A DNA stretch of 64,000 nt, from assembly GCA_963829585.1 (NCBI GenBank), contig CAWHJD010000027.1:62001-126000 (forward strand), in the 5' to 3' direction. Under the pieces are notes generated by a model. That model saw only the letters and a list, made by a program, of their open reading frames with translations, did not search any database and was not told the DNA's origin. Within the stretch, counting starts at the first letter, position 1. Each line of letters begins with the position of its first letter. The position numbers and the translations under genes are program-made. Positions 19,235 to 28,306 of the stretch are shown piece by piece. Source of the DNA: Sva-07 sp963829585 (GTDB lineage Bacteria; Actinomycetota; Acidimicrobiia; Acidimicrobiales; Ilumatobacteraceae).

Positions 19235-20126
19235 ATGGCTGCCAAGAAGACGAGTTCCGCCAAGACACCGACGCCGAGGAAGGCCGCCGCGACGAAGACC
19301 GCGCCGGTGAAGAAGGCGGCGGTCGCGAAAAAGCCCGCGGCTGCGAAGAAGGCTGCGCCGGTGAAGAAGGCGCCGGCCGCGACGAAGGCTGCGCCGGTGA
19401 AGAAGGCTGCGCCCGCGAAGAAGGCGCCGGCTGCGAAGAAGGCTGCGCCCGCGAAGAAGGCTGCCGGCCGCGAAGAAGGCTGCGCCCGCGAAGAAGGCGC
19501 CGGCCGCCAAGAAGGCTGCGCCCGCGAAGAAGGCGCCGGCAACGAAGAAGGCTCCGGTCGCCAAGAAGGCCGCGCCGGCGGTGACGTCGACTGCGCCCGC
19601 CAGGAAGCCGGCCGCCGCAAAGGCTCCTGCGACTCCCAAGAAGCCGAGCCTGACGAGCTTGACGCCGTCGTTGCTCTCGAATGCCCAGTTCGAGCGTTTC
19701 GAGATCCCGCCCCCGCGTGGTCACAGCAAGGACGGCATCGCCTACACGAAGGACTTCGACCTCAAGTTCCTCAAGGCCCAACGCGACGAGCTCATCGCCC
19801 GGCGTGAGGCGGAACTCGCTCGGGCGAAGCGCCTCGAGGACGAGGCGACGAGCATCATCGAAGACGGCGAGATGGGTGACGTGCAGTTCGACGACGAGGG
19901 TGGCGAAGGCGACACGATGGTGGTGCAGCGCGACCTCGATCGGGTGCTCTCCACCCAGGCGCGTCAGACGATCCTCGACATCGACGCCGCGCTCGCCCGG
20001 ATCGAGCAGGGAACGTACGGCTACTCCACGATCTCGGGGATGCCGATCCCGCGCGAGCGTCTCGAGGCCATTCCCGAGACCACGGTGCTCGCCGCGGAGA
20101 AGGTCAGCGGCGTCGGGCCGCGCTGA
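19235..20126 (+). CDS. DksA/TraR-like protein with Lys/Ala-rich tail, frameshifted
   Basis: About 296 aa after correction. The first 145 or so residues are Lys/Ala/Pro repeats (AAPAKKA and APVKKA units) resembling histone H1-like tails. The C-terminal 140 residues have the DksA layout: FDLKFLKAQRDELIARREAE, coiled coil, a central DIDAALARIEQGTYGYS, and RLEAIPETTVLAAE. The four zinc-finger cysteines are replaced: YSTISG stands where xCExCG is usual, and VLAAEK where xLCxxC is usual. One extra base near 19462-19469 inside the repeat shifts the frame. Its place between ileS and lspA is conserved in Actinobacteria. It could bind RNA polymerase, DNA, or both. Confidence 0.8.
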
Positions 20127-20131
20127 TCGGG

Positions 20132-20668
20132 ATGCGATCACTCGGCGCATGGCGTACGCCCGTTGCCATCGCCGCAGCTGTCGTGGTCGTCGATCAACTC
20201 ACCAAGCACTGGGCCGTCACCTCGCTCGGAACCGATCGAGTGATCGATCTCGTGTGGACCCTGCGGTTCAACCTGGCTTTCAACAACGGCATGGCGTTCG
20301 GTCAGGGCCGTGGGCTGGGCCCGGTGATCGGCGTGGTGGCGACCCTCGTGATCGTGTACCTGCTCGTGTCGCTTCGTGATCAGACGAGCAGACTCAGCTC
20401 CGTGGGCATGGGGCTGTTGATCGGCGGGGCTGCCGGCAACCTGATCGACCGGCTGTTCCGGGGCGACGCATGGCTCAACGGTGCCGTGGTCGACTTCGTC
20501 GACCTGCAGTGGTTCCCGATCTTCAACGTCGCCGACATGGCCGTCAACGTCGGGGCCGCGCTGTTGATCATCGGCAGCGTTCGGTCGTCGCGTGCCCGCA
20601 AGCACGTCGAGGCGACACCGGTGGCCGGCGAATCGCAATCCCAGGCCGAGAACGGCTCAGCGGCATGA
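20132..20668 (+). CDS. lspA: Lipoprotein signal peptidase LspA
   Basis: Membrane aspartyl protease that cleaves signal peptides of diacylated prolipoproteins. It has 178 aa and four membrane helices. VVVDQLTKHWA, FNLAFNNGMAFG, GGAAGNLIDR, VVDFVDLQ and FNVADMAVN include both catalytic aspartates. It begins 5 bp after the DksA-like gene and overlaps rluD by 4 bp (ATGA). The DUF3048 lipoprotein at 51991 would be one of its substrates. Confidence 0.94.
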   Translation: MRSLGAWRTPVAIAAAVVVVDQLTKHWAVTSLGTDRVIDLVWTLRFNLAFNNGMAFGQGRGLGPVIGVVATLVIVYLLVSLRDQTSRLSSVGMGLLIGGAAGNLIDRLFRGDAWLNGAVVDFVDLQWFPIFNVADMAVNVGAALLIIGSVRSSRARKHVEATPVAGESQSQAENGSAA

Positions 20669-21585
20669 TCGTCGAGCTGGTACCTGCAGCGCTCGCGGGG
20701 GAGCGGCTCGACCGCATCGTTGCGTTGATCGGCGATCTCAGCCGGGCGCAAGCGGCCGCGACGATTGCAGCAGGAGGTGTGCGGGTCGACGGCCAACCCG
20801 CTGCGTCGGGCAAGGTCCGACTCGCCGAGGGTCAGGAGGTCGAAGTCGACCCGAGCGCCGTGCCGGCCCCGCTGTTGCCGACCGCGGACATCGCCGTGCA
20901 GTTCGGCGTCGTGTACGAGGACGACACGGTCATCGTGGTCGACAAGCCCGCCGGTCTCGTGGTGCACCCTGGTGCCGGGAACCTCGACGGAACGCTGGTG
21001 AGCGGGTTGCTCGCTCGCTATCCCGACATCGAAGGAGTCGGCGACGATCCGGTCCGACCGGGCATCGTGCACCGTCTCGATGCGGGGAGCTCTGGGCTCC
21101 TCGTCGTCGCCCGCACCGACGAGGCCGCCGAACATCTCATCGCCCAGTTCACGGACCACAGTGCGACGCGCCGCTACGACGCCGTGGTGTGGGGAGTGCC
21201 CGACGCACCGCACGGCATCATCGACGCCCCGATCGGTCGCGATCGCGGCGACCCACTGAAGATGGCCGTCGTTGCGGGCGGTCGACCGGCGCGGACCGAC
21301 TATCGGGTGGTCGGCACCTACTCGAGCCCGGCTCTGGTCTCACGACTCGAGTGCCGCCTCGAGACGGGCCGTACCCACCAGATCCGTGTCCACCTGGCGT
21401 CGATCAACCATCCTCTGGTGGGTGATCCGACGTACAGCCAGCGTCGCCCGACACTGGGGCTGGCCCGTCCGTTCCTCCACGCCGCCGAGCTGGCGTTCGT
21501 CCATCCCGCCACCGATGAACGCGTGACCTTCACCAGCCCGCTCGCCCCGGACCTCGCCGCCTGGCTCGCCGCCGCCGAAGTCTGA
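20665..21585 (+). CDS. rluD: RluD-family 23S rRNA pseudouridine synthase
   Basis: An S4 RNA-binding domain covers about residues 1-75, followed by the RluA-type catalytic domain. The 306-aa protein has DKPAGLVVHPG, the catalytic-Asp motif HRLDAGSSGLLVVAR (usually HRLDKDTSG), and ETGRTHQIRVHL near the C-terminus. The ATG overlaps the lspA stop, and the pair is conserved in Actinobacteria. Confidence 0.9.
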   Translation: MIVELVPAALAGERLDRIVALIGDLSRAQAAATIAAGGVRVDGQPAASGKVRLAEGQEVEVDPSAVPAPLLPTADIAVQFGVVYEDDTVIVVDKPAGLVVHPGAGNLDGTLVSGLLARYPDIEGVGDDPVRPGIVHRLDAGSSGLLVVARTDEAAEHLIAQFTDHSATRRYDAVVWGVPDAPHGIIDAPIGRDRGDPLKMAVVAGGRPARTDYRVVGTYSSPALVSRLECRLETGRTHQIRVHLASINHPLVGDPTYSQRRPTLGLARPFLHAAELAFVHPATDERVTFTSPLAPDLAAWLAAAEV

Positions 21586-21602
21586 ACGTTACAACCAGCT
21601 TG

Positions 21603-21779
21603 ACAGCCGGCGAGGGAAGCGCCAGCGACGAGCCGGACGAGGCCGACGTCGATCGTGACGCACCGAATCGACGTGAGGCCGAGAAGGAGTCACAGCCGGC
21701 GAGGGAAGCGCCAGCGACGAGCCGGACGAGGCCGACGTCGATCGTGACGCACCGAATCGACGTGAGGCCGAGAAGGAGT
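21603..21779 (+). repeat. 89-bp direct tandem repeat, two copies
   Basis: Two copies with a period of 89 bp (21603-21691 and 21692-21779) match over 88 bp. They fill the gap between the convergent rluD and rrf2 genes, and the second copy ends at the rrf2 stop. Each unit contains an inverted repeat, ACGTCGAT and ATCGACGT with a 13-nt loop (21646-21653 with 21667-21674 in copy 1). That hairpin could act as a bidirectional terminator. The near-identity suggests a recent duplication. Confidence 0.9.
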
Positions 21780-22213
21780 TACGGCCAGGGGGCGTCGCCG
21801 CGGGCGATGTCGGCGATGTCGGCGAGGGTGAATCCGTCGAGATAGGTGCGCATGTGTTCGCCGGCCTGATTCCAGATGCCGAGCAGGACGCACTGCCCCT
21901 CGTGGTCGCAGGCGCCGTCCTGGTGGGGCTGACCGAAGTCGCCGAGGGTGATGGGGCCGTCGACCGCCGACACGATCGCGGACAGGCGGATCTCCTCGGG
22001 CGGTCGGGCGAGGACGTAACCGCCACCCACGCCACGCTTGGAGCGCACCAGCCCTGCGCCCTTCAGGGCGAGAAGTATCTGTTCGAGGTACGGCTGGGGG
22101 AGGGCAGTGCGCTCGGCGATGTCACGTACCGACGTGGGCCCCGTCTCGTCGCTGTGCAGGGCCAATGAGAGCAGGGCCCTACAGGCATAGTCACCGCGAG
22201 TCGAGATCCGCAC
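21779..22213 (-). CDS. Rrf2-family transcriptional regulator
   Basis: Winged-helix regulator of 144 aa. MRISTRGDYACRALLSLA and the recognition region PQPYLEQILLALKGAGLVRSKRGVGGGY are typical of IscR/NsrR relatives. The cluster region has CDHEGQC (CX5C) but lacks the usual third nearby cysteine, so Fe-S binding is possible but not assured. The GTG start is set by a -10 box 6 nt upstream. It is divergent from the phosphodiesterase-like gene. No Fe-S assembly genes are nearby. Confidence 0.88.
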   Translation of the reverse strand: MRISTRGDYACRALLSLALHSDETGPTSVRDIAERTALPQPYLEQILLALKGAGLVRSKRGVGGGYVLARPPEEIRLSAIVSAVDGPITLGDFGQPHQDGACDHEGQCVLLGIWNQAGEHMRTYLDGFTLADIADIARGDAPWP

Positions 22214-22219
22214 ACCGTC

Positions 22220-22225
22220 ACCCTA
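22220..22225 (-). promoter_or_regulatory. -10 box for leaderless rrf2
   Basis: On the minus strand the sequence reads TAGGGT, ending 6 nt before the rrf2 GTG. Rrf2 regulators often control their own promoter; no operator palindrome is obvious here. Confidence 0.45.
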
Positions 22226-22296
22226 TTCAGTGGCCGACCCGCGGATGGTTTCCGCAGCGCTTGTCGTCGGTGTCGTCGACGTGGTGGACTGCACGG

Positions 22297-23409
22297 GTGA
22301 CGACGGGCGGCCCGATCATTCCGGATTACGCCGGTGCCAACGTGCGGGGGATCGTGCCGGCCATCCTGGGCCCGACGTCGTGGACGTCCGGGCTCCCTGG
22401 GTGGATGCCGGAGCCGGTGCAGGATGCTCGCAGCGTCGTGCTGCTGGTGCTCGACGGTCTCGGTTGGGACCAACTCCAGGACCATCGCGATCTGCTTCCC
22501 ACGGTCGCCTCGATGGTCGGCGGCCCGATTCAGACCGTCGCTCCGACGACGACTGCGACGGCGTTGACGTCGATCACGACGGGGCTGACTCCGGCGGAGC
22601 ACGGCTTGATCGGGTATCGGATCGTGCTCGGCGGCGAGATCGTGAACGTGCTGCGCTGGTGTGTCGGCGACCAGCCGGTACGTCGTTCGCATCCTCCGGG
22701 CGAGGCGCAGCCGTTCGAGCCGTTCCTCGGCCAGACCGTGCCGGTGATCAACCCCGCCGAGCTGGAGAGTTCGGCGTTCAGCGAGGCCCACCTCCGCGGC
22801 AGTCTGCCGACCGGATGGCGCGCGGCGTCGTCGATCGCCGTGGAGGCGCGGCGGCAGGTCGAAGCGGGGGAGCGCTTCGTGTACTGCTACTACGGCGGTA
22901 TCGACAAGATCGCTCACGAACGCGGCTTCGGGCCCTACTACGAGGCCGAGCTGCGTGCGGCCGACGCACTGGTGGCCGACTTGTTGGGGGCGCTCCCGTC
23001 GGGAACCACGTTGCTGGTGACGGCCGACCACGGGCAGGTGCACGTCGGCGACCGGATCGTGACGCCGTCGGCGGAGCTCCTGGCGAATGTGACTCAGCAG
23101 TCCGGCGAAGGCCGTTTCCGGTGGCTGCACGTCACGAAGGGTGCCGTCGACGACACGGCCGCGGTTGCCCGGGCACAAGTCGGTCACCTGGCGTGGGTGG
23201 TGACACGGGAGCAGATGCTCGACGAGCAGTGGTTCGGCCCGTCGATGGCTCCAGCGGTGCGTTCTCGTCTGGGTGATGTTGCGCTCGTCGCGTTCGAGCC
23301 CGTGAGCTTTCACGACCCTGCGGACTCAGGCCCGTTCGAACTGATCTGCCGACACGGATCGCTGACGTCGGCCGAGGTGAACGTGCCGCTGGTCGGTGCG
23401 TCGGCCTGA
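22297..23409 (+). CDS. Alkaline phosphatase superfamily phosphodiesterase/nucleotide pyrophosphatase-like protein
   Basis: About 370 aa from the GTG at 22297. The metal-binding pattern of type I phosphodiesterase/nucleotide pyrophosphatases is visible: VVLLVLDGLGWD, the Thr-rich nucleophile region APTTTATALTSITTGLTP, GLIGYR, YYGGIDKIAHE and VTADHGQV. No signal peptide is apparent, so it is probably cytoplasmic. The substrate is unknown. It is divergent from rrf2 and 21 bp before bpa. The start is uncertain because no clear ribosome-binding site or -10 box was found. Confidence 0.8.
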   Translation: MTTGGPIIPDYAGANVRGIVPAILGPTSWTSGLPGWMPEPVQDARSVVLLVLDGLGWDQLQDHRDLLPTVASMVGGPIQTVAPTTTATALTSITTGLTPAEHGLIGYRIVLGGEIVNVLRWCVGDQPVRRSHPPGEAQPFEPFLGQTVPVINPAELESSAFSEAHLRGSLPTGWRAASSIAVEARRQVEAGERFVYCYYGGIDKIAHERGFGPYYEAELRAADALVADLLGALPSGTTLLVTADHGQVHVGDRIVTPSAELLANVTQQSGEGRFRWLHVTKGAVDDTAAVARAQVGHLAWVVTREQMLDEQWFGPSMAPAVRSRLGDVALVAFEPVSFHDPADSGPFELICRHGSLTSAEVNVPLVGASA

Positions 23410-23430
23410 CGCCGGGGTAGAAAGGCAGAC

Positions 23431-23937
23431 ATGACCGACAGTGACGGCACCGAGCCGATCGTTCCCGACGAGATCACCACGAACGGCCCGTCCGCGCCGG
23501 GCGACAGCCCCGAGCCCGAAGAGATGGTGACGTCACCGGCCAAGGTGATGCGTATCGGATCGATGGTCAAGCAGTTGCTGGAGGAGGTCAGGGCATCGTC
23601 GCTCGACGAGGCGTCGCGCGAGCGACTGGCGGAGATCTACGACCGCTCGATCATGGAGCTGTCCGCGTCGTTGTCGCCCGACCTGCAGCACGAGCTCAAC
23701 GGCCTGGCGCTGCCGTTCGGCGAAGGGGAAGTACCGAGCGAGTCGGAGCTGCGTATCGCCAAGGCCCAACTCGTCGGCTGGTTGGAGGGGCTGTTCCACG
23801 GCATCCAGGCCACCTTGATGGCCCAGCAGTTCGCCGCGAGGCAACAACTGCAGGAGATGCGCCAACTCCCCGGTGGGCAGATGATGCCCCCGCAACCCGG
23901 CGAGCAGAGCCGGGAACGCCCCGGCACGTACCTCTAG
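23431..23937 (+). CDS. bpa: Bacterial proteasome activator Bpa/PafE
   Basis: DUF2587 family, 168 aa. In mycobacteria Bpa forms an ATP-independent dodecameric ring that opens the 20S proteasome gate. The match covers SPAKVMRIGSMVKQLLEEVR, LDEASRERL, LPFGEGEVPSESELRIA, QLVGWLEGLFHGIQ and the C-terminal docking tail PGTYL, against GQYL in mycobacteria. The N-terminal 36 residues are disordered. TAGAAA, 7 nt before the ATG, is close to a leaderless -10 box. It implies that the organism has a proteasome. Confidence 0.92.
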   Translation: MTDSDGTEPIVPDEITTNGPSAPGDSPEPEEMVTSPAKVMRIGSMVKQLLEEVRASSLDEASRERLAEIYDRSIMELSASLSPDLQHELNGLALPFGEGEVPSESELRIAKAQLVGWLEGLFHGIQATLMAQQFAARQQLQEMRQLPGGQMMPPQPGEQSRERPGTYL

Positions 23938-24030
23938 CCCCCGCTCCTGGGGAATCGGCTGCGGAACGGCGACCGGCGCGCGAACGCTAGTGTCGAACCA
24001 CATCCGTGTAATCCCCGAGAGATCAGATCA

Positions 24031-27000
24031 GTGACCGATTCCTTCACCCACCTCCACGTCCACACCGAGTTCTCGATGCTCGACGGGGCAGCGCGACTGG
24101 ACGAACTGGTTGCCAAGGCGGTGCGTGACGGCATGCCGGCGATCGGGATGACCGACCACGGCAACATGTACGGCACGTTGGACTTCTACAAGGAGTGCAA
24201 CAAGCAGGGAATCAAGCCGATCATCGGCACCGAGGCGTACATGGCCTACGACAGTCGCACCGAGCGGCCGACCCGACGTGGGCGCATCGACGACTCGGGT
24301 GGCGACACCGAAGGCGGCAAGAAGCTCTACTACCACCTGACGCTCCTGGCCGAGAACCAGACCGGGTACAAGAACCTGATCCAGTTGTCGAGCCTGGCCT
24401 TCATGGAGGGGTACTACTACAAGCCCCGGATGGACTGGGAGTTGCTCGAGAAGTACTCCGACGGGCTCATCGCCACCACCGGCTGTCTCGGCGGACAGGT
24501 GCTGCAGGCACTCCTCAACGGCGACGACAAGGGAGCGGTCGAGAAGGCCGCTCGCCTGCAGGACATCTTCGGACGTGACAACCTTTTCGTCGAGCTGCAG
24601 GATCACGGGCTCCAAGCGCAACGCGAGACCAACCCGAAGCTCATCGAGATCGCCAAGAAGATCGGCGCGCCGTTGCTGGCGACGAACGACAGCCACTACA
24701 CGCACCAGGAGGATCACGAGTCGCACGATGCGCTCCTGTGCGTCCAGACCGGGGCGTTGCTGTCCGACTCCAAGCGATTCAAGTTCGAGGGCAGTGAGCA
24801 CTATCTGAAGTCGCCTGCCGAGATGCGCTACCTGTTCCGCGAGGTGCCCTCCGCGTGCGACAACACGTTGTGGATCGCCGAGCGTGCCGACCTCCAGATC
24901 GAGTTCGGCAATCCGTTGTTGCCCGAGTTCCCCGTGCCGGAGGGCTTCGAGAACGACTCGGAGTACCTCCGCCATCTGACCTACGAGGGTGCCCGCAAAC
25001 GGTGGGGCGACAATCTGTCGGCCGACGTCGAGGAACGCCTCGCGTACGAACTGAAGACCATCAACGACATGGGCTTCGCGTCGTACTTCCTCATCACATG
25101 GGACCTGATCAAGCACGCCCGCGACTCACGGATCAGGGTCGGTCCGGGCCGTGGCTCGGCTGCGGGTTGTGCGGTGGCGTACTGCCTGTGGATCACCGAT
25201 CTCGACCCGATCAAGTACGACCTGCTGTTCGAACGGTTCCTCAACCCGAGTCGCATCTCGATGCCCGACATCGACATGGACTTCGACTCCCGATACCGCG
25301 ACGAGATGATCCGCTACGCCGCCGAACGCTACGGGCGTGATCACGTCGCCCAGATCATCACGTTCGGCACCATCAAGGCCCGCAACGCCGTACGCGACGC
25401 CGCCCGCGTCCTGGGCTATCCGTACGGGGTCGGTGACAAGCTCGCCAAGGCCATGCCGCCGATGGTGATGGGGCGCGACACGCCCCTCAAGTACTGCTTC
25501 GAGCCGAACCCGAAGTACGCCGACGGCTACAAGGCCGCGGCCGACCTGCGGGCCATGTACGACACCGACGACGATCTCAAGAAGGTCATCGACGTCGCGA
25601 GGGGCCTCGAAGGCCTGAAACGGTCCGACGGCATCCATGCCGCAGCCGTGGTGATCACCAAGGATCCGGTGACCGACTACGTCCCGATCCAGCGCAAACC
25701 AGAGTCGGGCCAGGACCCCGCCGACGCACCCGTCGTCACGCAGTACGAAATGCACGGCGTGGAGGACCTCGGACTGTTGAAGATGGACTTCCTGGGATTA
25801 CGCAACCTCGACGTCATCACCGACGCCGAGGAGATGATCCAGCGCCAGCGCGATCGGAGCTTCATCGTCGAGGAGATCCCGATGGACGACGCCGACACGT
25901 TCGCCCTGCTGTCACGCGGCGACACGATCGGCGTGTTCCAGCTGGAGTCACCGCCGATGCGTCAGCTGCTCAAGGCCATGGCGCCGAACAGCTTCGAGGA
26001 CGTGTCCGCTGTGCTCGCGCTCTATCGGCCCGGGCCGATGAGCGTCAACATGCACTACGACTACGCCGACCGGAAGAACAACCGCAAACCCGTCGAGTAC
26101 TTCCACGCGGACGCCGAGGAGGTGCTCCACGACACGTACGGCCTGATGATCTATCAGGAGAGCGTGATGCGCGTGGCACAGAAGTTCGCCGGCTACTCGC
26201 TCGCCGAGGCCGACAACCTCCGCAAGGCGTGCGGCAAGAAGATCCGCGAGCTGATGGCCAAGGAGCGCGACGCGTTCGAGGCGGGCGTCGAGCGCACGGG
26301 GTACGGCAAGGAACTCGGACCGCATCTGTTCGACATCATCGAGAAGTTCGCCGACTACGCGTTCAACAAGAGCCACACCTTCGGCTACGGGCTGATCACC
26401 TACCAGACCGCCTATCTCAAGGCGCACTATCCGGTGGAGTACATCGCGTGCCTGCTCACCAGCGTCAAGAGCAATCTCGACAAGGCCGCCATCTACCTGA
26501 GTGACTGCCGATCGATGGGCATCAAGGTGCTGCCGCCCGACGTCAACCGGTCGATGTCGAACTTCGGCGCGCTGTCGCCGGCCGAGCTGCCGCCGGGCGT
26601 CACGTTGTCCGTCGGCAGTCCTGGAGCGATCACGTTCGGGTTGTCGGCGGTGCGAAACGTCGGTGAGGCGCTCGTCGAGCTGTTGATCGCCGAGCGCCAG
26701 GAGAACGGCCAGTTCACGAGCTTCCACGACTTCGTCGAGCGGGTGCCCGAGCCGGTGCTCAACAAGCGCACCATCGAGTCACTGATCAAGGGCGGAGCGT
26801 TCGACACGCTGGGCCACACTCGCCGTGGCCTGTTGACCGTGTTCGAACACATCATCGACACGACGGTGAAGCGTCGACGCGAGCGTGAGAAGGGCGTGAT
26901 GAGCCTGTTCGGCGACTGGGGCGCCGAGAGTGGGGTGGACGCCGGCACCGGGGGAGCGACCGGCGACGGTTTCGACGAACGCACCGAGATCCCCGATCTG

Positions 27001-27627
27001 GCCTTCGACAAGACCGAACAGCTCCGCTACGAGAAGGAGATGCTCGGCCTGTACGTGTCGGACCATCCCCTCTTCGGCGTCGAGGCCGCCCTGAAGCGCA
27101 AGGTCGAACAGTCGGTGCTCGACCTGCAGACCATGGAGGACGGCGCCAACGTGGTCGTGGGCGGTGTCATCACGAACCTGGCACGCAAGTTCACCAAGAA
27201 GGGCGATCAGATGGCGGTCTTCCTCCTGGAGGATCTCGATGCCTCGATCGAGGTCACGATCTTCCCCAGAACGCTCGCGGAGCAGGGCCACAAGCTCGAG
27301 GACGACCTCATCGTGGCCGTCAAGGGCCGACTCGACCGGCGCGACGAATCGCGCTTCGGCCTCATCGGCCAGACCGTCACCGTGCTGTCGGGACTCAGCG
27401 ACGGTCCGGCGGCTCCGCTCAGGCTCCGGCTGCCCTCGGCAGCGCTCGACGAGCTCAAGATTGCACGTCTGAAGCGCATTCTGCGCGAACACCCGGGGGA
27501 TTCCGTGGTGATGGTCGACATCGGGCAGGGCAAAGTGCTCAAGCTGGCCGACGAATTCAGGGTGGATCTCGACCGCTCGGTGGGTGAACTCCGCATGGCC
27601 TTCGGACATGAGGCGGTGCTGCTGTAG
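24031..27627 (+). CDS. dnaE: DNA polymerase III alpha subunit DnaE1
   Basis: Replicative polymerase of 1198 aa. The N-terminal PHP domain is intact (FTHLHVHTEFSMLDGAARL, MTDHGNMYG), as expected for proofreading in Actinobacteria. VGPGRGSAAG and PDIDMDFD (near residue 414) hold catalytic residues. The tail has an OB-fold region (NVVVGGVITNLARKFTKKGD). The GTG start follows a 93-bp gap with TAGTGT near 23989. The stop TAG lies inside the -10 box of the next gene. Confidence 0.96.
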   Translation: MTDSFTHLHVHTEFSMLDGAARLDELVAKAVRDGMPAIGMTDHGNMYGTLDFYKECNKQGIKPIIGTEAYMAYDSRTERPTRRGRIDDSGGDTEGGKKLYYHLTLLAENQTGYKNLIQLSSLAFMEGYYYKPRMDWELLEKYSDGLIATTGCLGGQVLQALLNGDDKGAVEKAARLQDIFGRDNLFVELQDHGLQAQRETNPKLIEIAKKIGAPLLATNDSHYTHQEDHESHDALLCVQTGALLSDSKRFKFEGSEHYLKSPAEMRYLFREVPSACDNTLWIAERADLQIEFGNPLLPEFPVPEGFENDSEYLRHLTYEGARKRWGDNLSADVEERLAYELKTINDMGFASYFLITWDLIKHARDSRIRVGPGRGSAAGCAVAYCLWITDLDPIKYDLLFERFLNPSRISMPDIDMDFDSRYRDEMIRYAAERYGRDHVAQIITFGTIKARNAVRDAARVLGYPYGVGDKLAKAMPPMVMGRDTPLKYCFEPNPKYADGYKAAADLRAMYDTDDDLKKVIDVARGLEGLKRSDGIHAAAVVITKDPVTDYVPIQRKPESGQDPADAPVVTQYEMHGVEDLGLLKMDFLGLRNLDVITDAEEMIQRQRDRSFIVEEIPMDDADTFALLSRGDTIGVFQLESPPMRQLLKAMAPNSFEDVSAVLALYRPGPMSVNMHYDYADRKNNRKPVEYFHADAEEVLHDTYGLMIYQESVMRVAQKFAGYSLAEADNLRKACGKKIRELMAKERDAFEAGVERTGYGKELGPHLFDIIEKFADYAFNKSHTFGYGLITYQTAYLKAHYPVEYIACLLTSVKSNLDKAAIYLSDCRSMGIKVLPPDVNRSMSNFGALSPAELPPGVTLSVGSPGAITFGLSAVRNVGEALVELLIAERQENGQFTSFHDFVERVPEPVLNKRTIESLIKGGAFDTLGHTRRGLLTVFEHIIDTTVKRRREREKGVMSLFGDWGAESGVDAGTGGATGDGFDERTEIPDLAFDKTEQLRYEKEMLGLYVSDHPLFGVEAALKRKVEQSVLDLQTMEDGANVVVGGVITNLARKFTKKGDQMAVFLLEDLDASIEVTIFPRTLAEQGHKLEDDLIVAVKGRLDRRDESRFGLIGQTVTVLSGLSDGPAAPLRLRLPSAALDELKIARLKRILREHPGDSVVMVDIGQGKVLKLADEFRVDLDRSVGELRMAFGHEAVLL

Positions 27628-27630
27628 AAT
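27625..27630 (+). promoter_or_regulatory. -10 box for leaderless unknown gene
   Basis: TAGAAT begins with the dnaE stop codon and ends 7 nt before the ATG at 27638. This lets the downstream gene be transcribed independently of dnaE. Confidence 0.5.
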
Positions 27631-27637
27631 AGGACGA

Positions 27638-28294
27638 ATGGCACTCGACGTCTCGACCAACGACGCTTCGGCGCTGACGGATTCCGACCTCGACGAACTG
27701 GCGTCGATGGAGGACGCGTTCAGCGCCGGTCAGCTCTCCAAGGCCAAGGAGGACTGGGTTCTGATCACCACCGCCCGATTCGGCGGTGCGTTGCACGGAT
27801 TCACGTTCTCCACTCTCGAGCGCATCGGCGGCACGCCATGCGTCCTGATCGGGCTGATGTCGGTCAAACGGTCGTCGAAGCGCGACCAGGTGCTGCGGGG
27901 TCTCGTCGGCGAGGCCTATCACCGAGCCTTGATGGCCTTCCCCGACGAAGACGTGGTGGTCGGTTGCCGTTTCGTCAACGCCGACGGCCTCGAAGCGTTC
28001 AAGGACCTCCGCGAGGTCACGCCGTCTCCCGGCACCAGCGCGGTCGGCGAGGAGCGGGCCTGGGGTCGTCGTCTTGCCAAGCGATTCGGTGTCGACGCCA
28101 AATACGACGCCAACTCGTTCATCGCGGCGACCGGCAGCTCCGACGGCTATCTCGATCACGAGTCCTCGAAGCCCGAGAAGCTCGATGCAGCCGTGGTCGA
28201 GATGTTCACGGCCGTTCCGGTGGCCAAGGGCGGTGCGATGGTCGTGTACGGCTGGACCATGGCCGAGGATCTGCTCAAACTCGGCAGGCGTTGA
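27638..28294 (+). CDS. Conserved-looking protein of unknown function
   Basis: A 218-aa soluble protein that I do not recognise. It starts with an acidic stretch, then has an alternating hydrophobic core (WVLITTARFGGALHGFTFS, TPCVLIGLMSV, VVVGCRFVN) and a basic turn VKRSSKRDQVLRGLVGEAYH. The pattern is loosely acetyltransferase-like, but no GNAT motif is convincing. Codon use matches the neighbours. It lies between dnaE and a nitroreductase and has its own -10 box. Confidence 0.7.
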   Translation: MALDVSTNDASALTDSDLDELASMEDAFSAGQLSKAKEDWVLITTARFGGALHGFTFSTLERIGGTPCVLIGLMSVKRSSKRDQVLRGLVGEAYHRALMAFPDEDVVVGCRFVNADGLEAFKDLREVTPSPGTSAVGEERAWGRRLAKRFGVDAKYDANSFIAATGSSDGYLDHESSKPEKLDAAVVEMFTAVPVAKGGAMVVYGWTMAEDLLKLGRR

Positions 28295-28306
28295 GTCGTC
28301 AGTGAC

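Noticed and set aside
21603..21779. CRISPR array or integron attachment site
   Set aside because: Only two units directly abut with no spacers, no cas or integrase genes are near, and the unit is too long for a CRISPR repeat.
22063..23313. Long minus-strand open frame opposite the phosphodiesterase-like gene, and similar long antisense frames elsewhere
   Set aside because: These are high-GC shadows of coding frames with His/Arg/Gly-rich, domain-free translations and no initiation signals.
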